Assembly: GCF_000505665.1 (NCBI RefSeq) | Contig: NC_023033.1 | Span: 1,533,813 to 1,597,812 of the forward strand | Length of the DNA: 64,000 nt | DNA from: Thermosynechococcus sp. NK55a | Lineage (GTDB): Bacteria; Cyanobacteriota; Cyanobacteriia; Thermosynechococcales; Thermosynechococcaceae | Direction of reading: 5' to 3' | Shown: positions 36,839 through 45,799 of the stretch, in pieces | Numbering within the stretch: the first letter of the stretch is position 1 | Layout of the letters: each line of letters opens with the position of its first letter | The notes under the pieces: model-generated | Told to the model about the DNA's origin: nothing | What the model saw: only the letters and a program-made list of their open reading frames with translations | Databases searched by the model: none | Position numbers and translations under genes: made by a program

Positions 36839-37240
36839 TTAATCTTCGTCATCGGTGGGTTGACCGTTGCTGCTTACTTGTTTTAAGTGAATGTGCTTCC
36901 GGCCAAGGGTAATTTCAAATTCATCCCCCGGTTTGAGATTCATTTGCTTGGTATAGGCTGCACCAATGAGCAAATTGCCATTGGCTTGTACCGTAATTCG
37001 ATAACTGGCACTGCGCCCCCCTCGGCTGCCACCGCGGCCTGACCTACTGTCAAGATTTACGCCCAAGGCTTCAAGAAGTGCCTTATTAAACTTCAGTTTG
37101 CTGATCCGCTCCTTGCCGGTTTTGGTCACGGTGTAGTAGCCACAGGCCTTTGCTTTTTCTTCGTGGCTGAGATGTTCCAGTTGTTTGTACTTTTCTAATA
37201 AAGCAGCACCTGTCAAGGGTTCTACTGGTTTGCGTCCCAT
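36839..37240 (-). CDS. cyAbrB-family transcriptional regulator
   Basis: A 133-residue cyanobacterial AbrB-like regulator. Unlike Bacillus AbrB, the DNA-binding beta domain is C-terminal: ASYRITVQANGNLLIGAAYT then KPGDEFEITLGRKHIHLKQV. The N-terminal half has the family-specific LTGAALLEKYKQLEHL and KACGYYTVTKTGKERIS. Cyanobacteria usually carry two cyAbrB proteins controlling nitrogen and carbon genes; I cannot say which paralogue this is. AGGTAGG lies just upstream of the ATG. It is convergent with the oxoprolinase gene. Confidence 0.9.
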   Translation of the reverse strand: MGRKPVEPLTGAALLEKYKQLEHLSHEEKAKACGYYTVTKTGKERISKLKFNKALLEALGVNLDSRSGRGGSRGGRSASYRITVQANGNLLIGAAYTKQMNLKPGDEFEITLGRKHIHLKQVSSNGQPTDDED

Positions 37241-38105
37241 TTTAACCTACCTTTTCAATGATCAAGTACTGTCTATTCATTGGCGATTCGATCAAAGATT
37301 GCCAAAGCGTGACAGCGAAGTCGTAATGAATGAGTGTCTATCTTTAGCAAACCATAATTTTTTTCAGAATTCAAGTTGCGATCGCCCTTGAGTCGGGGTT
37401 TTACATTTCCTTTGGAGGAGTTACATTGACAGCCCATTTCACAGCCACAGAAGAGGCTCAAAAAATGTGAGGGCCAGTGTAAAGAAGTCCTTTACCCCTC
37501 TGACAGCCCTTTTCGCAGGTGTGGCACAGGCTCAACACTACAAAAGCAATGATGAAAAAGGATTCGATTGCCGTTGAGATATCCCACATTTAAGACAACG
37601 AAAGTACATGCTCCACACTTTAGCAAGTGACTCTAATAAAACTTACAGCACTTTTTGCAAGACTTGAATATGCAAACCACGGTCGCTTCAGTGTGGGGCG
37701 GAAAAGCCGGAGGGTGACTTTCGTCCACAAGTTGTTAAAGTAAAGGCAATCCTCAATATTGCTGAAGAACTCCAACACTCAGAAGGGAACTCAAATCCAC
37801 CACTTCTATGCCAAGAAGTATGCCAAGAAGTGTGTCTGCAGGAGTGGGATAGGCTAAAGGCAATCGTAATAGATGAGTGGCGCTGAAGCGGGGCGCGATC
37901 GGCCACTCTCTTCGGTAGGATTCGCAGCAGTTGCCAAAGATAGCTGTCGTGAGCTGTTTCCTTGGCTGTCATTTGGAGCAGTTCCCGCCCATGAATTCAA
38001 TGGGATCATCTTCACTTAGAAGCCCAAGTTCTAGTAAACGGTGATCCTCCTGCACTGCAAATCGCACCGATGGGGGGGTTGGAGTGGGTTAAGGTGGGCG
38101 TGATC
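37241..38105. other. Long gene-poor region between cyAbrB and sbcC
   Basis: About 865 bases without a recognised gene. It contains a 12-base tandem repeat ATGCCAAGAAGT (37808-37831), a GGAGGAG ribosome-like site at 37413-37419 before a 14-codon TTG frame, and a 36-codon GTG frame at 37467-37577 whose product looks like a signal peptide. Frames elsewhere are short and broken. No tRNA, terminator or IS end was recognised. It could be decayed coding DNA. Confidence 0.4.
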
Positions 38106-38231
38106 ATGATCTTATTGCTCCTCTTATTGATCGTAAGTATTTTAGGCAGATATTTTAGACAGACTCTCAGGAGTGGCGCATTCTTCCCCACAGAATGCCC
38201 TAAACTGTGTCAAGGGTGTGGTGCCCTATGA
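38106..38231 (+). CDS. Possible 41-residue single-pass membrane protein
   Basis: An ATG at 38106 follows AAGGTGG (38091-38097) at eight bases and opens a 41-codon frame: a strongly hydrophobic helix (MILLLLLLIVSILGRYF), a basic patch and a Cys-rich end (ECPKLCQGCGAL). Its TGA at 38229-38231 overlaps the sbcC ATG at 38228 as ATGA, the arrangement of coupled genes. An earlier in-frame ATG at 38070 would add 12 residues. It is short and unrecognised, so chance cannot be excluded, but the ribosome site, helix and stop-start overlap together favour a real gene. Confidence 0.4.
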   Translation: MILLLLLLIVSILGRYFRQTLRSGAFFPTECPKLCQGCGAL

Positions 38232-41200
38232 TTCCACGTCAACTGGTATTGCGCAACTTCCTCAGCTATCGCCAAGCCACTCTTTCCTTTGCGGGGTTAC
38301 ATCTGGCCTGTATTTGTGGTGCCAATGGGGCGGGCAAGTCTTCGCTCCTTGAGGCGATCGCTTGGGCACTCTGGGGGCAAAGCCGCGCTAGCCGTGAGGA
38401 TGATGTGATCTACTACGGCGAAATGGAAGCCCAGGTGACATTTGAGTTTAGCGTCCAAGGGCAGACTTATCGGGTGGTACGGTTGCGGCGACGGCAGCAA
38501 CAGACGGTTTTGGAGTTGCAGATTCAAACGGCGCTGGGCTATACCTCGCTAACGGGGCGATCGCTACGAGCGACCCAGGAAAAAATCATTCAAATTCTTC
38601 GCCTTGACTACGCCACCTTCGTCAACAGCGCCTATTTGCGCCAAGGACGTGCCGATGAATTTATGGCCAAGCGCCCCAGTGAGCGCAAGCAACTGCTGGC
38701 CAGCCTTTTGGGCTTGGATCAATACGAGACCCTAGCGGAGGCGGCGCGGGATCGCGCCCGTGACTACAAAGCCCAAATCAGTGTTCTGGAGCAGCGACTC
38801 CAGACCCTCGCGGATGAATTGGCCCAGGAGCCCCGCCTGCGTACCCAACAGGCAGCGGTGCGCCAGCAGATCCAACAGCAACGGCAGCAGGTACAGCAGT
38901 GCCAACAACGACTCCAAGAGCAACAGGCCGCCTACCATATCCATCAACTCCAACAGCGGGACTATGAACACTTGCAACAGCAGCGCGATACGCTTGCGGC
39001 AGCGATCGCCCACCTGGAGCACCAGTGCCAGACCCTTCGCCAAGAACAGGCCGCTATTGCGGATTTGGAAGCCCGTGCCCCCCTATTGGAAGCCGCCGTC
39101 AGGCAATGGGAGAGCCTGAAAACCGCCGAAGCGCAATTGCAGCAGTGTTTTAGTAAGTATCAACAGCTGCGCCAAGAGCGCGATCGCCACCAGCATAGCC
39201 TCGACCAACAGCGGCAAGACCTTCTGCGCACCCTCCATGGATTGGAGAGCCAGCAGCAATTTCTGCTGGAACAATGCCAGCAGTTGGAAAAGTTGCTCAA
39301 GCAAGAAAATCAGATTATTGCTGCTTTTGAACAGCTACAGCGAGCGCGCGCTCACCTCCAAGCCCAAGAAGAGCTGCAACAAAAAGTCTTTCCGCTCCTG
39401 CAAGCCAAACAGCGCCTCGAACTGGAACGGCAACAGCAGGAACAACGCCTCCGCAGCCGGCGCGATGAATTGCAGCAGTTGTGGCAGCATCTCCATCAAC
39501 AGATAGAGCGGCAACCCGCTCTCCAAGAGGCAGTGACCCTGATTACAGCACAGATTGCAACCCTTGAAAAACAGCGTATCTATCAAGACCATGTGCGAGA
39601 AAAGGGACTGGAGCGCCGCCGCTTCCTCGAACAACTGCAAGCCCGCCAGCGGGAGTATGAGCGGCAAATGAATCAACTGGAGCAGCGCTTGGAACTACTG
39701 AATCAACCGGGAGCCATTTGCCCCCTGTGTCAACGTCCCCTCGATCGCGAGCACTACCAGGCTGTCCGGCAACGCCATGTCGCCGAAAAAGAGGAACTGC
39801 TGAATCAGGTGTGGGTCATCCGCGAGCAACTGGCAGTTACCGAGCGCGAAATTCAAGTTTTACGGCGGGAATATCTAACGGTGGGCTATGAGATCTCACA
39901 ACTGACGCAACTGTTTGAGCAGCGGGGGCAACTCCAGCAGCAACTCCAGAGCACCCAAGATTTAGAACCGCAACTGGATCGCCTAGCCGGGGAAATTCAG
40001 CAGGTTGAGGAACAGCTCAGGAACGGCCATCAGGAAAGCCTTGGGGAACTGCAAGCGATTGAGGCAGAACTGGCACGCCTGAACTATGACGAGAAAAATC
40101 TGGCGATCGCCCGCGGCCAAGTGGAAAAATGGCGTTGGGCCGAAGCCAAGGAACAGGAACTCCGCCAAGCGCAACGGCAATACCAGCAGATTCAGCAGCA
40201 ACTGCCAAACCTGATGGCCCAACAGGAGGAACTGCAACGGCAGCTCAATGCCCTTGAAACCACTTCCCCTCTTGCCCAGACCTTGGCAAGGATTGACCAG
40301 CAATTGGCCACCTTAGCCTACAATCCAGAGCGCCATACCCAAATTCAGGCCCAACTGGCTGCCCTCGCAACGGACTATGAGGCCTATGAGGCCCTGCAAC
40401 GGGGGCGATCGCGCCAACCCCAACTCCGCCAAGACCTCGAGCACCTAGCGGAAACGCTGCAGCAACAACAGGCACAATTGCAACACATCACTGACAAACT
40501 CGCCACCCTTGAAGAAACCGCTCGCGCCGCTAGCCGCCTGGCCGCCGATCTCCATCAACAGCAACAGCACCTCCTCAAGCAACAGCAGACCCTCGAGGCC
40601 AACCTTGCCCAGCATGGCAAACTCAGCGCCGAATTAGAGCAACTCCATCGCCTCAGACAAGAATACGAACAGGGACAGCAAACCCTTGCCCACCTCCGTC
40701 ATCAATACCGCCTCTACTGCGAGCTAGCCCAAGCCTTAGGCAAAAATGGTATTCCCGCCCTGCTTATTGAAACCGTCTTGCCCCATCTAGAGGCAGAAAC
40801 CAATCATATCCTCGGTCGCCTCAGCAACCACCAACTCCATGTGCAGTTCATTACCCAGCGCAGCCGCCGTCGCAGTGGAGCCGACACCAAGCCCATTGAA
40901 ACCCTTGATATTCTCATTGCCGATTGCCAAGGGACCCGTCCCTACGAAAGCTATTCGGGGGGTGAAGCTTTTCGCATCAATTTTGCTTTGCGCTTAGCCT
41001 TAGCCCGACTCTTGGCCCAGCGATCGGGGAGTGATGTCCAGTTTCTGATTATTGATGAGGGATTCGGTACCCAAGATGCCCAGGGTTGTGAACGGCTGAT
41101 TGCCGCCTTGAACGCGATCGCCCCCGAATTTCACTGCATTCTCGCCATTACCCATGTTCCTGCCCTCAAGGAAGCCTTTCAAACCCGCATTGAGGTCACC

Positions 41201-41239
41201 AAAGTAGCGGGAGCCTCCCAACTGAGCATCATCACTTAA
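38228..41239 (+). CDS. sbcC: SbcC/Rad50-type DNA repair ATPase
   Basis: A 1003-residue SMC-like ATPase that works with the SbcD/Mre11 nuclease on DNA ends and hairpins. Walker A is CGANGAGKSSLLEAIAWALW near residue 36. Two very Gln/Glu/Leu-rich coiled-coil arms flank a zinc hook, Cys-Pro-Leu-Cys in GAICPLCQRPLDREHY near residue 500. The C-terminal half has the signature ESYSGGEAFRINFALRLALA and Walker B FLIIDEGFGTQDAQG. The start at 38228 gives the family N-terminus (MIPRQLVLRNFLSY). No sbcD is adjacent. Confidence 0.93.
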   Translation: MIPRQLVLRNFLSYRQATLSFAGLHLACICGANGAGKSSLLEAIAWALWGQSRASREDDVIYYGEMEAQVTFEFSVQGQTYRVVRLRRRQQQTVLELQIQTALGYTSLTGRSLRATQEKIIQILRLDYATFVNSAYLRQGRADEFMAKRPSERKQLLASLLGLDQYETLAEAARDRARDYKAQISVLEQRLQTLADELAQEPRLRTQQAAVRQQIQQQRQQVQQCQQRLQEQQAAYHIHQLQQRDYEHLQQQRDTLAAAIAHLEHQCQTLRQEQAAIADLEARAPLLEAAVRQWESLKTAEAQLQQCFSKYQQLRQERDRHQHSLDQQRQDLLRTLHGLESQQQFLLEQCQQLEKLLKQENQIIAAFEQLQRARAHLQAQEELQQKVFPLLQAKQRLELERQQQEQRLRSRRDELQQLWQHLHQQIERQPALQEAVTLITAQIATLEKQRIYQDHVREKGLERRRFLEQLQARQREYERQMNQLEQRLELLNQPGAICPLCQRPLDREHYQAVRQRHVAEKEELLNQVWVIREQLAVTEREIQVLRREYLTVGYEISQLTQLFEQRGQLQQQLQSTQDLEPQLDRLAGEIQQVEEQLRNGHQESLGELQAIEAELARLNYDEKNLAIARGQVEKWRWAEAKEQELRQAQRQYQQIQQQLPNLMAQQEELQRQLNALETTSPLAQTLARIDQQLATLAYNPERHTQIQAQLAALATDYEAYEALQRGRSRQPQLRQDLEHLAETLQQQQAQLQHITDKLATLEETARAASRLAADLHQQQQHLLKQQQTLEANLAQHGKLSAELEQLHRLRQEYEQGQQTLAHLRHQYRLYCELAQALGKNGIPALLIETVLPHLEAETNHILGRLSNHQLHVQFITQRSRRRSGADTKPIETLDILIADCQGTRPYESYSGGEAFRINFALRLALARLLAQRSGSDVQFLIIDEGFGTQDAQGCERLIAALNAIAPEFHCILAITHVPALKEAFQTRIEVTKVAGASQLSIIT

Positions 41240-41301
41240 GCCCGTCGTTGGTCTTTTCGCCAAAATAGTAGAGTAGGCTCAGAAAGAATCACTTTGCAAC
41301 G

Positions 41302-42549
41302 ATGACAGTTGAACTCATTGCCAAGCTCAGCGATCCCATTGTCAGTGCCGGACAGGGGGCACAGCGCCAACTAGAGCTGACGCTAAGGGCACAGCGGCAA
41401 CAACAGCGCGCTCCTCTAAATCTCTGCTTGATTTTGGATCACAGTGGGTCAATGGCATCGCAACCGTTGGCAATGGTGAAACGGGCAGCAGAGTCCCTAG
41501 TGGATCGGTTATTGCCGAGCGATCGCCTGAGTGTCATTGCCTTTGATCACAAAGCGAAGGTTCTGGTGCCCAACCAGACGGTCTGGGACAAGGAGGCCAT
41601 TAAAGCCCAGATTGCCACCCTCGAACCGGGGGGTGGAACCGCCATTGATGAAGGGATGAAACTAGGATTGAAGGAAATTGCCACAGGCAAGCAGGGTACT
41701 ATTTCCCAAATCTTTCTGCTCACAGATGGTGAAAATGAACACGGTGACAACCAGCGTTGCCTTGAGCTGGCCAAGCTGGCCGCGGAGTACAACATTACCT
41801 TGAATGCCCTAGGGTTTGGCGTCCACTGGAACCAAGATGTCCTTGAACAAATTGCCGATGCCGCTGGCGGACGGCTGGTGTTTATTGAATATGCTGAGCA
41901 GGCGATCGCCTGTTTTCAATCCCTCTTTAGCCACATCAGCAACGTGGACTACACCAATGCCCATGTCCTACTCACCTTGAGTGAAGCCGCTCAACTGGGG
42001 AACTTCAAACCCGTGCACCAAGTGGCGCCCGACACAATTGAACTCACCTACGAAAGCCCCGATCCCCACGAGTATGTGATTCGCGTGGGGGATGTCTCGG
42101 CAACCATCAGACGGACACTCCTCATTACCCTAACGACCCAGCCCTTGCCAGCGGGGTCTCACCTCATTGGTTTTGCCCAAGTCCGCTATGATGACCCGGT
42201 GCAGCAGTCCAGAGGCCTTTTCTCTGAGAGGATTCCCCTGACGCTCACAGCAGAACCAGAGCACGTGCCCCAAGTAGATCCAGAGGTACAGCAAAGCATT
42301 CTCATCCTCGAAAAATACCGCAAAACTAAGCTGGCAGAAACGAAGCTGCAATCGGGGGACACCGCTGGCGCGGCCACCTTTCTTCAGAGTGCGGCCAAAA
42401 CTGCTCTACAACTGGGGGATGCGGAAGCAGCAAAAGTCCTTGAGGCCTCTGCCCAAGAGCTACAGCAACAATCTACCCTCAGTGAATCTGCCCTCAAGCG
42501 CACGCGCATTGCCTCAAAAACAGTCCTGAGCCGTCCCCCCTCAAACTAG
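41302..42549 (+). CDS. von Willebrand factor type A domain protein
   Basis: A 415-residue protein with a vWA domain at about residues 35-215. The MIDAS metal site is complete: Asp-x-Ser-x-Ser in LILDHSGSMASQPL, Thr in EPGGGTAIDEGM, and Asp in FLLTDGENEHGD. A beta-rich region follows (about 220-330), and a helical C-terminus (about 335-415; LEKYRKTKLAETKLQSGD) rich in Ala/Gln. There is no signal peptide, so it is probably cytoplasmic. The ligand is unknown; relatives often act with AAA+ ATPases or kinases, none of which is adjacent. Confidence 0.87.
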   Translation: MTVELIAKLSDPIVSAGQGAQRQLELTLRAQRQQQRAPLNLCLILDHSGSMASQPLAMVKRAAESLVDRLLPSDRLSVIAFDHKAKVLVPNQTVWDKEAIKAQIATLEPGGGTAIDEGMKLGLKEIATGKQGTISQIFLLTDGENEHGDNQRCLELAKLAAEYNITLNALGFGVHWNQDVLEQIADAAGGRLVFIEYAEQAIACFQSLFSHISNVDYTNAHVLLTLSEAAQLGNFKPVHQVAPDTIELTYESPDPHEYVIRVGDVSATIRRTLLITLTTQPLPAGSHLIGFAQVRYDDPVQQSRGLFSERIPLTLTAEPEHVPQVDPEVQQSILILEKYRKTKLAETKLQSGDTAGAATFLQSAAKTALQLGDAEAAKVLEASAQELQQQSTLSESALKRTRIASKTVLSRPPSN

Positions 42550-43323
42550 CCACAGGGCATCGCCATTCTGGCAGCCTAGGAGAGATTGGGCACTGCCCCT
42601 ATTCACCGCTAGCTCAATAAACCCATGACTGCCTACCAAGGCAATCAGATGGTGAGGTGGGGCATCGCCATAGGTGGGGACAAGGGGAATCTGCTGCCCC
42701 TGAATCCGGATTTGGTGATAGCCCTTAGCCAACAAATGCCCAGGGAGCGTAGTAATCACATTCCCAAAGTGATCAATGGCTTGAATCCAGCCTTGGACGC
42801 CTTGGGGGGTCATCTCATAGGTGAGATGGGGCAAGCGCACCAAACTGTCTGGGTCAATGGCACAGCCAAGGAGAGCAAAATCCGTTCCTGCGGCTAAATG
42901 GGCAGCCACGGCGGCAAAAATGTCCCGCCCATGGAAGGTCAAACTGGGACTGGCGGTGCGCCAAAATTGCGGTTGGGTTAGCTCAACGACGCGTCGGGGA
43001 GAATAGCGATCGCACACCTGGCTAAAGATGCCATTATCTGGACCAACACAATAGCCAACCTCCAAATCGAGGGCGATCGCCCGCCGACTTGTGCCCACCC
43101 CCGGATCCACCACCACGATATGCACCGTTTCCGGCGGAAAATAGGGCACCGCTTGCAGCAGTTGAAAACTGGCTGTGCGGCAATCCTGGGGTGGAATTTC
43201 ATGGCATAGGTCAATGACCTGGGCTTGGGGGCAAATACTGAAAATCACCCCCTTCATCACCCCCCCATAGACATCCCGGTAACCAAAATCCGTCAGCAGT
43301 GTAATGCAGCAAGCCATGGGCAT
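42541..43323 (-). CDS. SAM hydroxide adenosyltransferase (DUF62 family)
   Basis: A 260-residue member of the fluorinase/chlorinase-like DUF62 family, most members of which hydrolyse S-adenosylmethionine to adenosine and methionine. Visible features are CITLLTDFGYRDVYGGVMKG, HIVVVDPGVGTSRRAIALDL, CVGPDNGIFSQVCD, FHGRDIFAAVAAHLA and a C-terminal LIALVGSHGFIELAVNRGSA. The start ATG at 43323 lies one base after the stop of the DprE2-like gene, so it is the last gene of that coupled cassette. Its link to pentose-lipid synthesis is unclear. It overlaps the convergent vWA gene by nine bases. Confidence 0.87.
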   Translation of the reverse strand: MPMACCITLLTDFGYRDVYGGVMKGVIFSICPQAQVIDLCHEIPPQDCRTASFQLLQAVPYFPPETVHIVVVDPGVGTSRRAIALDLEVGYCVGPDNGIFSQVCDRYSPRRVVELTQPQFWRTASPSLTFHGRDIFAAVAAHLAAGTDFALLGCAIDPDSLVRLPHLTYEMTPQGVQGWIQAIDHFGNVITTLPGHLLAKGYHQIRIQGQQIPLVPTYGDAPPHHLIALVGSHGFIELAVNRGSAQSLLGCQNGDALWLV

Positions 43324-43324
43324 T

Positions 43325-44059
43325 TCACAGCAACAGTCGCTTAAATAAGGGTTCAGGAATCCAACGAATCACCGCCATGATCCAGCGCCAAGTGGATCGC
43401 ACGTAGATCACGTCCTTCTTTTTTTCTATAGCTGAGAAGATTGCATTGGCCACTTCCTTTGGCTCCGCCGTAAGTTGGGGGGGCAATTTCCTTCCTTCGG
43501 TCATCCGCGTCTTCACATAGCCGGGCAAAACCGTTAAGACCTGTACCCCCGATTTGGCAAGGCGATGCCGCAATCCCGACAAAAATGCTGTGAAGCCAGC
43601 TTTCGCAGAACCATAGAAGTAATTACTTGCCCGCCCCCGTTCCCCAGCGACAGAGGAAATCCCCACTAACGTACCAAACCCCCGCTGCTCAAACAGATTG
43701 GCAAAGAGACTTAAAATAACCGCTGGACCTTCATAATTGGTGCGCATCACTTCAAGAGCAAGGGACAAATTTTGCTCACATGCTTTTTGGTCTGGCATGA
43801 AACCAACAACACAGATCACAATCGCCGGCTGCTCCGGGAGTTGCTGGATAAAGGCTGCATGGGTCTCCAGCGCCAAGACATCAAATTCATGGATACTGAC
43901 AGCCACACCATAGCGTATTTCCAAATCCGCTTTATCTGGCTCCAGGCGGCTCACCTGCCGTGCAGCCAATTGAATTGGATAACCCTGAGCCGCAAACTGA
44001 TGGGCGATCGCCCGCCCCATATCGGAAGTCGCTCCCAAAATCAGAACAGGGGCGGTCAT
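43325..44059 (-). CDS. Short-chain dehydrogenase, DprE2-like
   Basis: A 244-residue SDR. The Rossmann entry is ILGATSDMGRAIAHQFAAQG, the catalytic Ser lies in LVGISSVAGERGRAS and the Tyr-x3-Lys in NYFYGSAKAGFTAFLSGL. A late hydrophobic end (WRWIMAVIRWIPEPLFKRL) suggests membrane association, as in mycobacterial DprE2, which reduces the 2-keto intermediate of decaprenyl-phospho-ribose epimerisation. The ATG at 44059 overlaps the DprE1-like stop as ATGA, which favours this start over an ORF start at 44104. The substrate assignment rests on gene neighbours and the DprE1 match. Confidence 0.85.
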   Translation of the reverse strand: MTAPVLILGATSDMGRAIAHQFAAQGYPIQLAARQVSRLEPDKADLEIRYGVAVSIHEFDVLALETHAAFIQQLPEQPAIVICVVGFMPDQKACEQNLSLALEVMRTNYEGPAVILSLFANLFEQRGFGTLVGISSVAGERGRASNYFYGSAKAGFTAFLSGLRHRLAKSGVQVLTVLPGYVKTRMTEGRKLPPQLTAEPKEVANAIFSAIEKKKDVIYVRSTWRWIMAVIRWIPEPLFKRLLL

Positions 44060-45414
44060 AGATGTAACCTCTTCGACTGTTCTGAGGCAAAGTTCACCGT
44101 CCACTGGTGGGCATCCCTGACTTTTACAAAGGTTTCTACCCGAGAATCGGACTGGCGCAGTCGCATCGGAGTTAAATGGCTATCCTTGGCAAGGTAAAAG
44201 CGACCCCCATACTGTAGAGTGATTTCCTCCAGTTGATCCAAAAGCTTGAGGGTGCGTTGGGACATCGGAAAGTCCAGAGCCAAGGTATAACCCGCCATCG
44301 GAAATGAAAAATAACCCTGTTGATCACCCAACTTCTTCAAAACTCCGAGAAATGACCCCGCTCCTGCGACTGACGTGCAATGCAGTAACGCCGCTAGACC
44401 CTCGCGGGCAGTGCTCAGGGGCAAAACGCATTGGAACTGGACCAAACCACGCCGCCCATAGATGCGATTCCACCCCAAGAGACAATCCAGGGGATAGAAG
44501 AAAGTATCCCAATCCACAAAGGACTGGCCGGCTTTGCGTTGACTATTGAGGAAATACAGTTGATTAAAGGCACGCACAGTTAATGAATTCAAGGCACCAT
44601 TGGGAAAATCCACAGGAATCGAGAACTGACGCCGTTGCGGAGTCCACAGTGGCCTGTGCCGATATTTGGTTGGCAGCTCCTCCCGCGTCGCGTGTTCTCC
44701 TAGCATCAGCACAGACCGCCCCAACTGAGAACGAGCCGCTAGACAATCAATCCAAGCCACGGCGTAGGTCACATCCTGCGCAGCCTCAAAGAGATCAACG
44801 GCCTCGTCTAAATTCCTGGCGATATAGGTGGTTTGGCGAATCCACGCAGTTTCAATGGGGCGCAATCGAAAGGCTGCCCTGAGGATCACCCCCGTCAAGC
44901 CCATTCCCCCCACCGTCCAGTAAAACAAATCTCGATTTTCTGAAGGAGAGCAGCGATAAATTTGCCCCTCGCTAGTTAGGAGATCCAGCCAGTCTAAACT
45001 TTGAACAAAACTGCCCTCTTTGTGGTGGTTTTTTCCATGAACATCGGCGGCAATCATGCCCCCCACCGTAACGAACTTCGTGCCAGGGGTCGCCAAGGGA
45101 AACCAACCGCGAGGCCCAAAAATCTCTAGAATCTCTGCCAGTAGAACCCCTGCCTCAGCAATCAATTGACCGGTTTGCGGATTAAACCCCAATAGGCGAT
45201 TGAAGTGGCTCATTTGCAGTGTTGCTTGCCGATTGAGGGCGCTATCTCCGTAGGCACGGCCATTTCCACGGGCAATGAGCGGCAAACCACTGTTGAGAAG
45301 CTGGATAATCTCGGATTCTGAGCGCGGGCAATAAACATGACAGGTCTGCACAGGATACCGTCCCCAGCCGCAGAGCCTTTTGAGAGAACTCCTAGGAGTC
45401 ATTAGAGAAGACAT
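44056..45414 (-). CDS. FAD-dependent oxidoreductase, DprE1-like
   Basis: A 452-residue VAO-type flavoprotein. The FAD domain shows LIARGNGRAYGDSALN, LATPGTKFVTVGGMIAADVH and then HGKNHHKEGSFVQ, matching the His-Gly-Lys-Asn-His-His block of mycobacterial DprE1. The C-terminal substrate domain includes GWNRIYGRRGLVQFQCVLP and SFPMAGYTLALDFPM. DprE1 oxidises C2 of decaprenyl-phospho-ribose; DprE2 then reduces it to arabinose. The start is uncertain: ATG at 45414 (used) or 45402, both overlapping the gtrA end. The gene lies between gtrA and the dprE2-like gene with a 4-base overlap to the latter. Confidence 0.86.
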   Translation of the reverse strand: MSSLMTPRSSLKRLCGWGRYPVQTCHVYCPRSESEIIQLLNSGLPLIARGNGRAYGDSALNRQATLQMSHFNRLLGFNPQTGQLIAEAGVLLAEILEIFGPRGWFPLATPGTKFVTVGGMIAADVHGKNHHKEGSFVQSLDWLDLLTSEGQIYRCSPSENRDLFYWTVGGMGLTGVILRAAFRLRPIETAWIRQTTYIARNLDEAVDLFEAAQDVTYAVAWIDCLAARSQLGRSVLMLGEHATREELPTKYRHRPLWTPQRRQFSIPVDFPNGALNSLTVRAFNQLYFLNSQRKAGQSFVDWDTFFYPLDCLLGWNRIYGRRGLVQFQCVLPLSTAREGLAALLHCTSVAGAGSFLGVLKKLGDQQGYFSFPMAGYTLALDFPMSQRTLKLLDQLEEITLQYGGRFYLAKDSHLTPMRLRQSDSRVETFVKVRDAHQWTVNFASEQSKRLHL

Positions 45415-45799
45415 AGCGTTTATCCAAGTGATACTTGACCCCATAGCCAATGGCTAAACCAATAATGGCACCCATTTCCCGCATGAAATGGCTTTGCCAA
45501 ATCAACCAAAATAGGGTTTCAAATCCCCAAAAAATGGCGGTTGTAAAAATTCCCATTGAAGCATACAGACTAAATTGACGGCTATAGTGATGTATACCCT
45601 TTTTATGATCGAAGAAAATCCATCGCTTATCCAGATAGTATTTCACCACCAACCCCACGAGCGTACCCACTGCTACTGCGACCACAAAATAAGGGAAGCT
45701 ATTATCAATGATTAATATTATCCTCTGAAAAAATAAATTCATAAAGGTAGCAATCACCGCAAAAACGGTATAGCGAATAATTAGGGTTTGTAAAGTCAT
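45392..45799 (-). CDS. GtrA-family small membrane protein
   Basis: A 135-residue protein with four membrane helices and the GtrA pattern: IIRYTVFAVIATFMNLFFQR, KYYLDKRWIFFDHKK after helix 2, and a closing KYHLDKRYVFSN. GtrA proteins are thought to flip or help present polyprenyl-phosphate sugars across the membrane. GGTGGAG five bases before the ATG at 45799 supports this start, which also makes an ATGA overlap with the UbiA-HAD gene. In mycobacteria a GtrA-type protein (Rv3789) accompanies the same enzymes. Confidence 0.87.
   Translation of the reverse strand: MTLQTLIIRYTVFAVIATFMNLFFQRIILIIDNSFPYFVVAVAVGTLVGLVVKYYLDKRWIFFDHKKGIHHYSRQFSLYASMGIFTTAIFWGFETLFWLIWQSHFMREMGAIIGLAIGYGVKYHLDKRYVFSNDS

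Noticed and set aside
37413..37461. A 14-codon TTG frame behind a GGAGGAG site as a leader peptide
   Set aside because: Too short, no downstream regulated gene and no attenuator structure.
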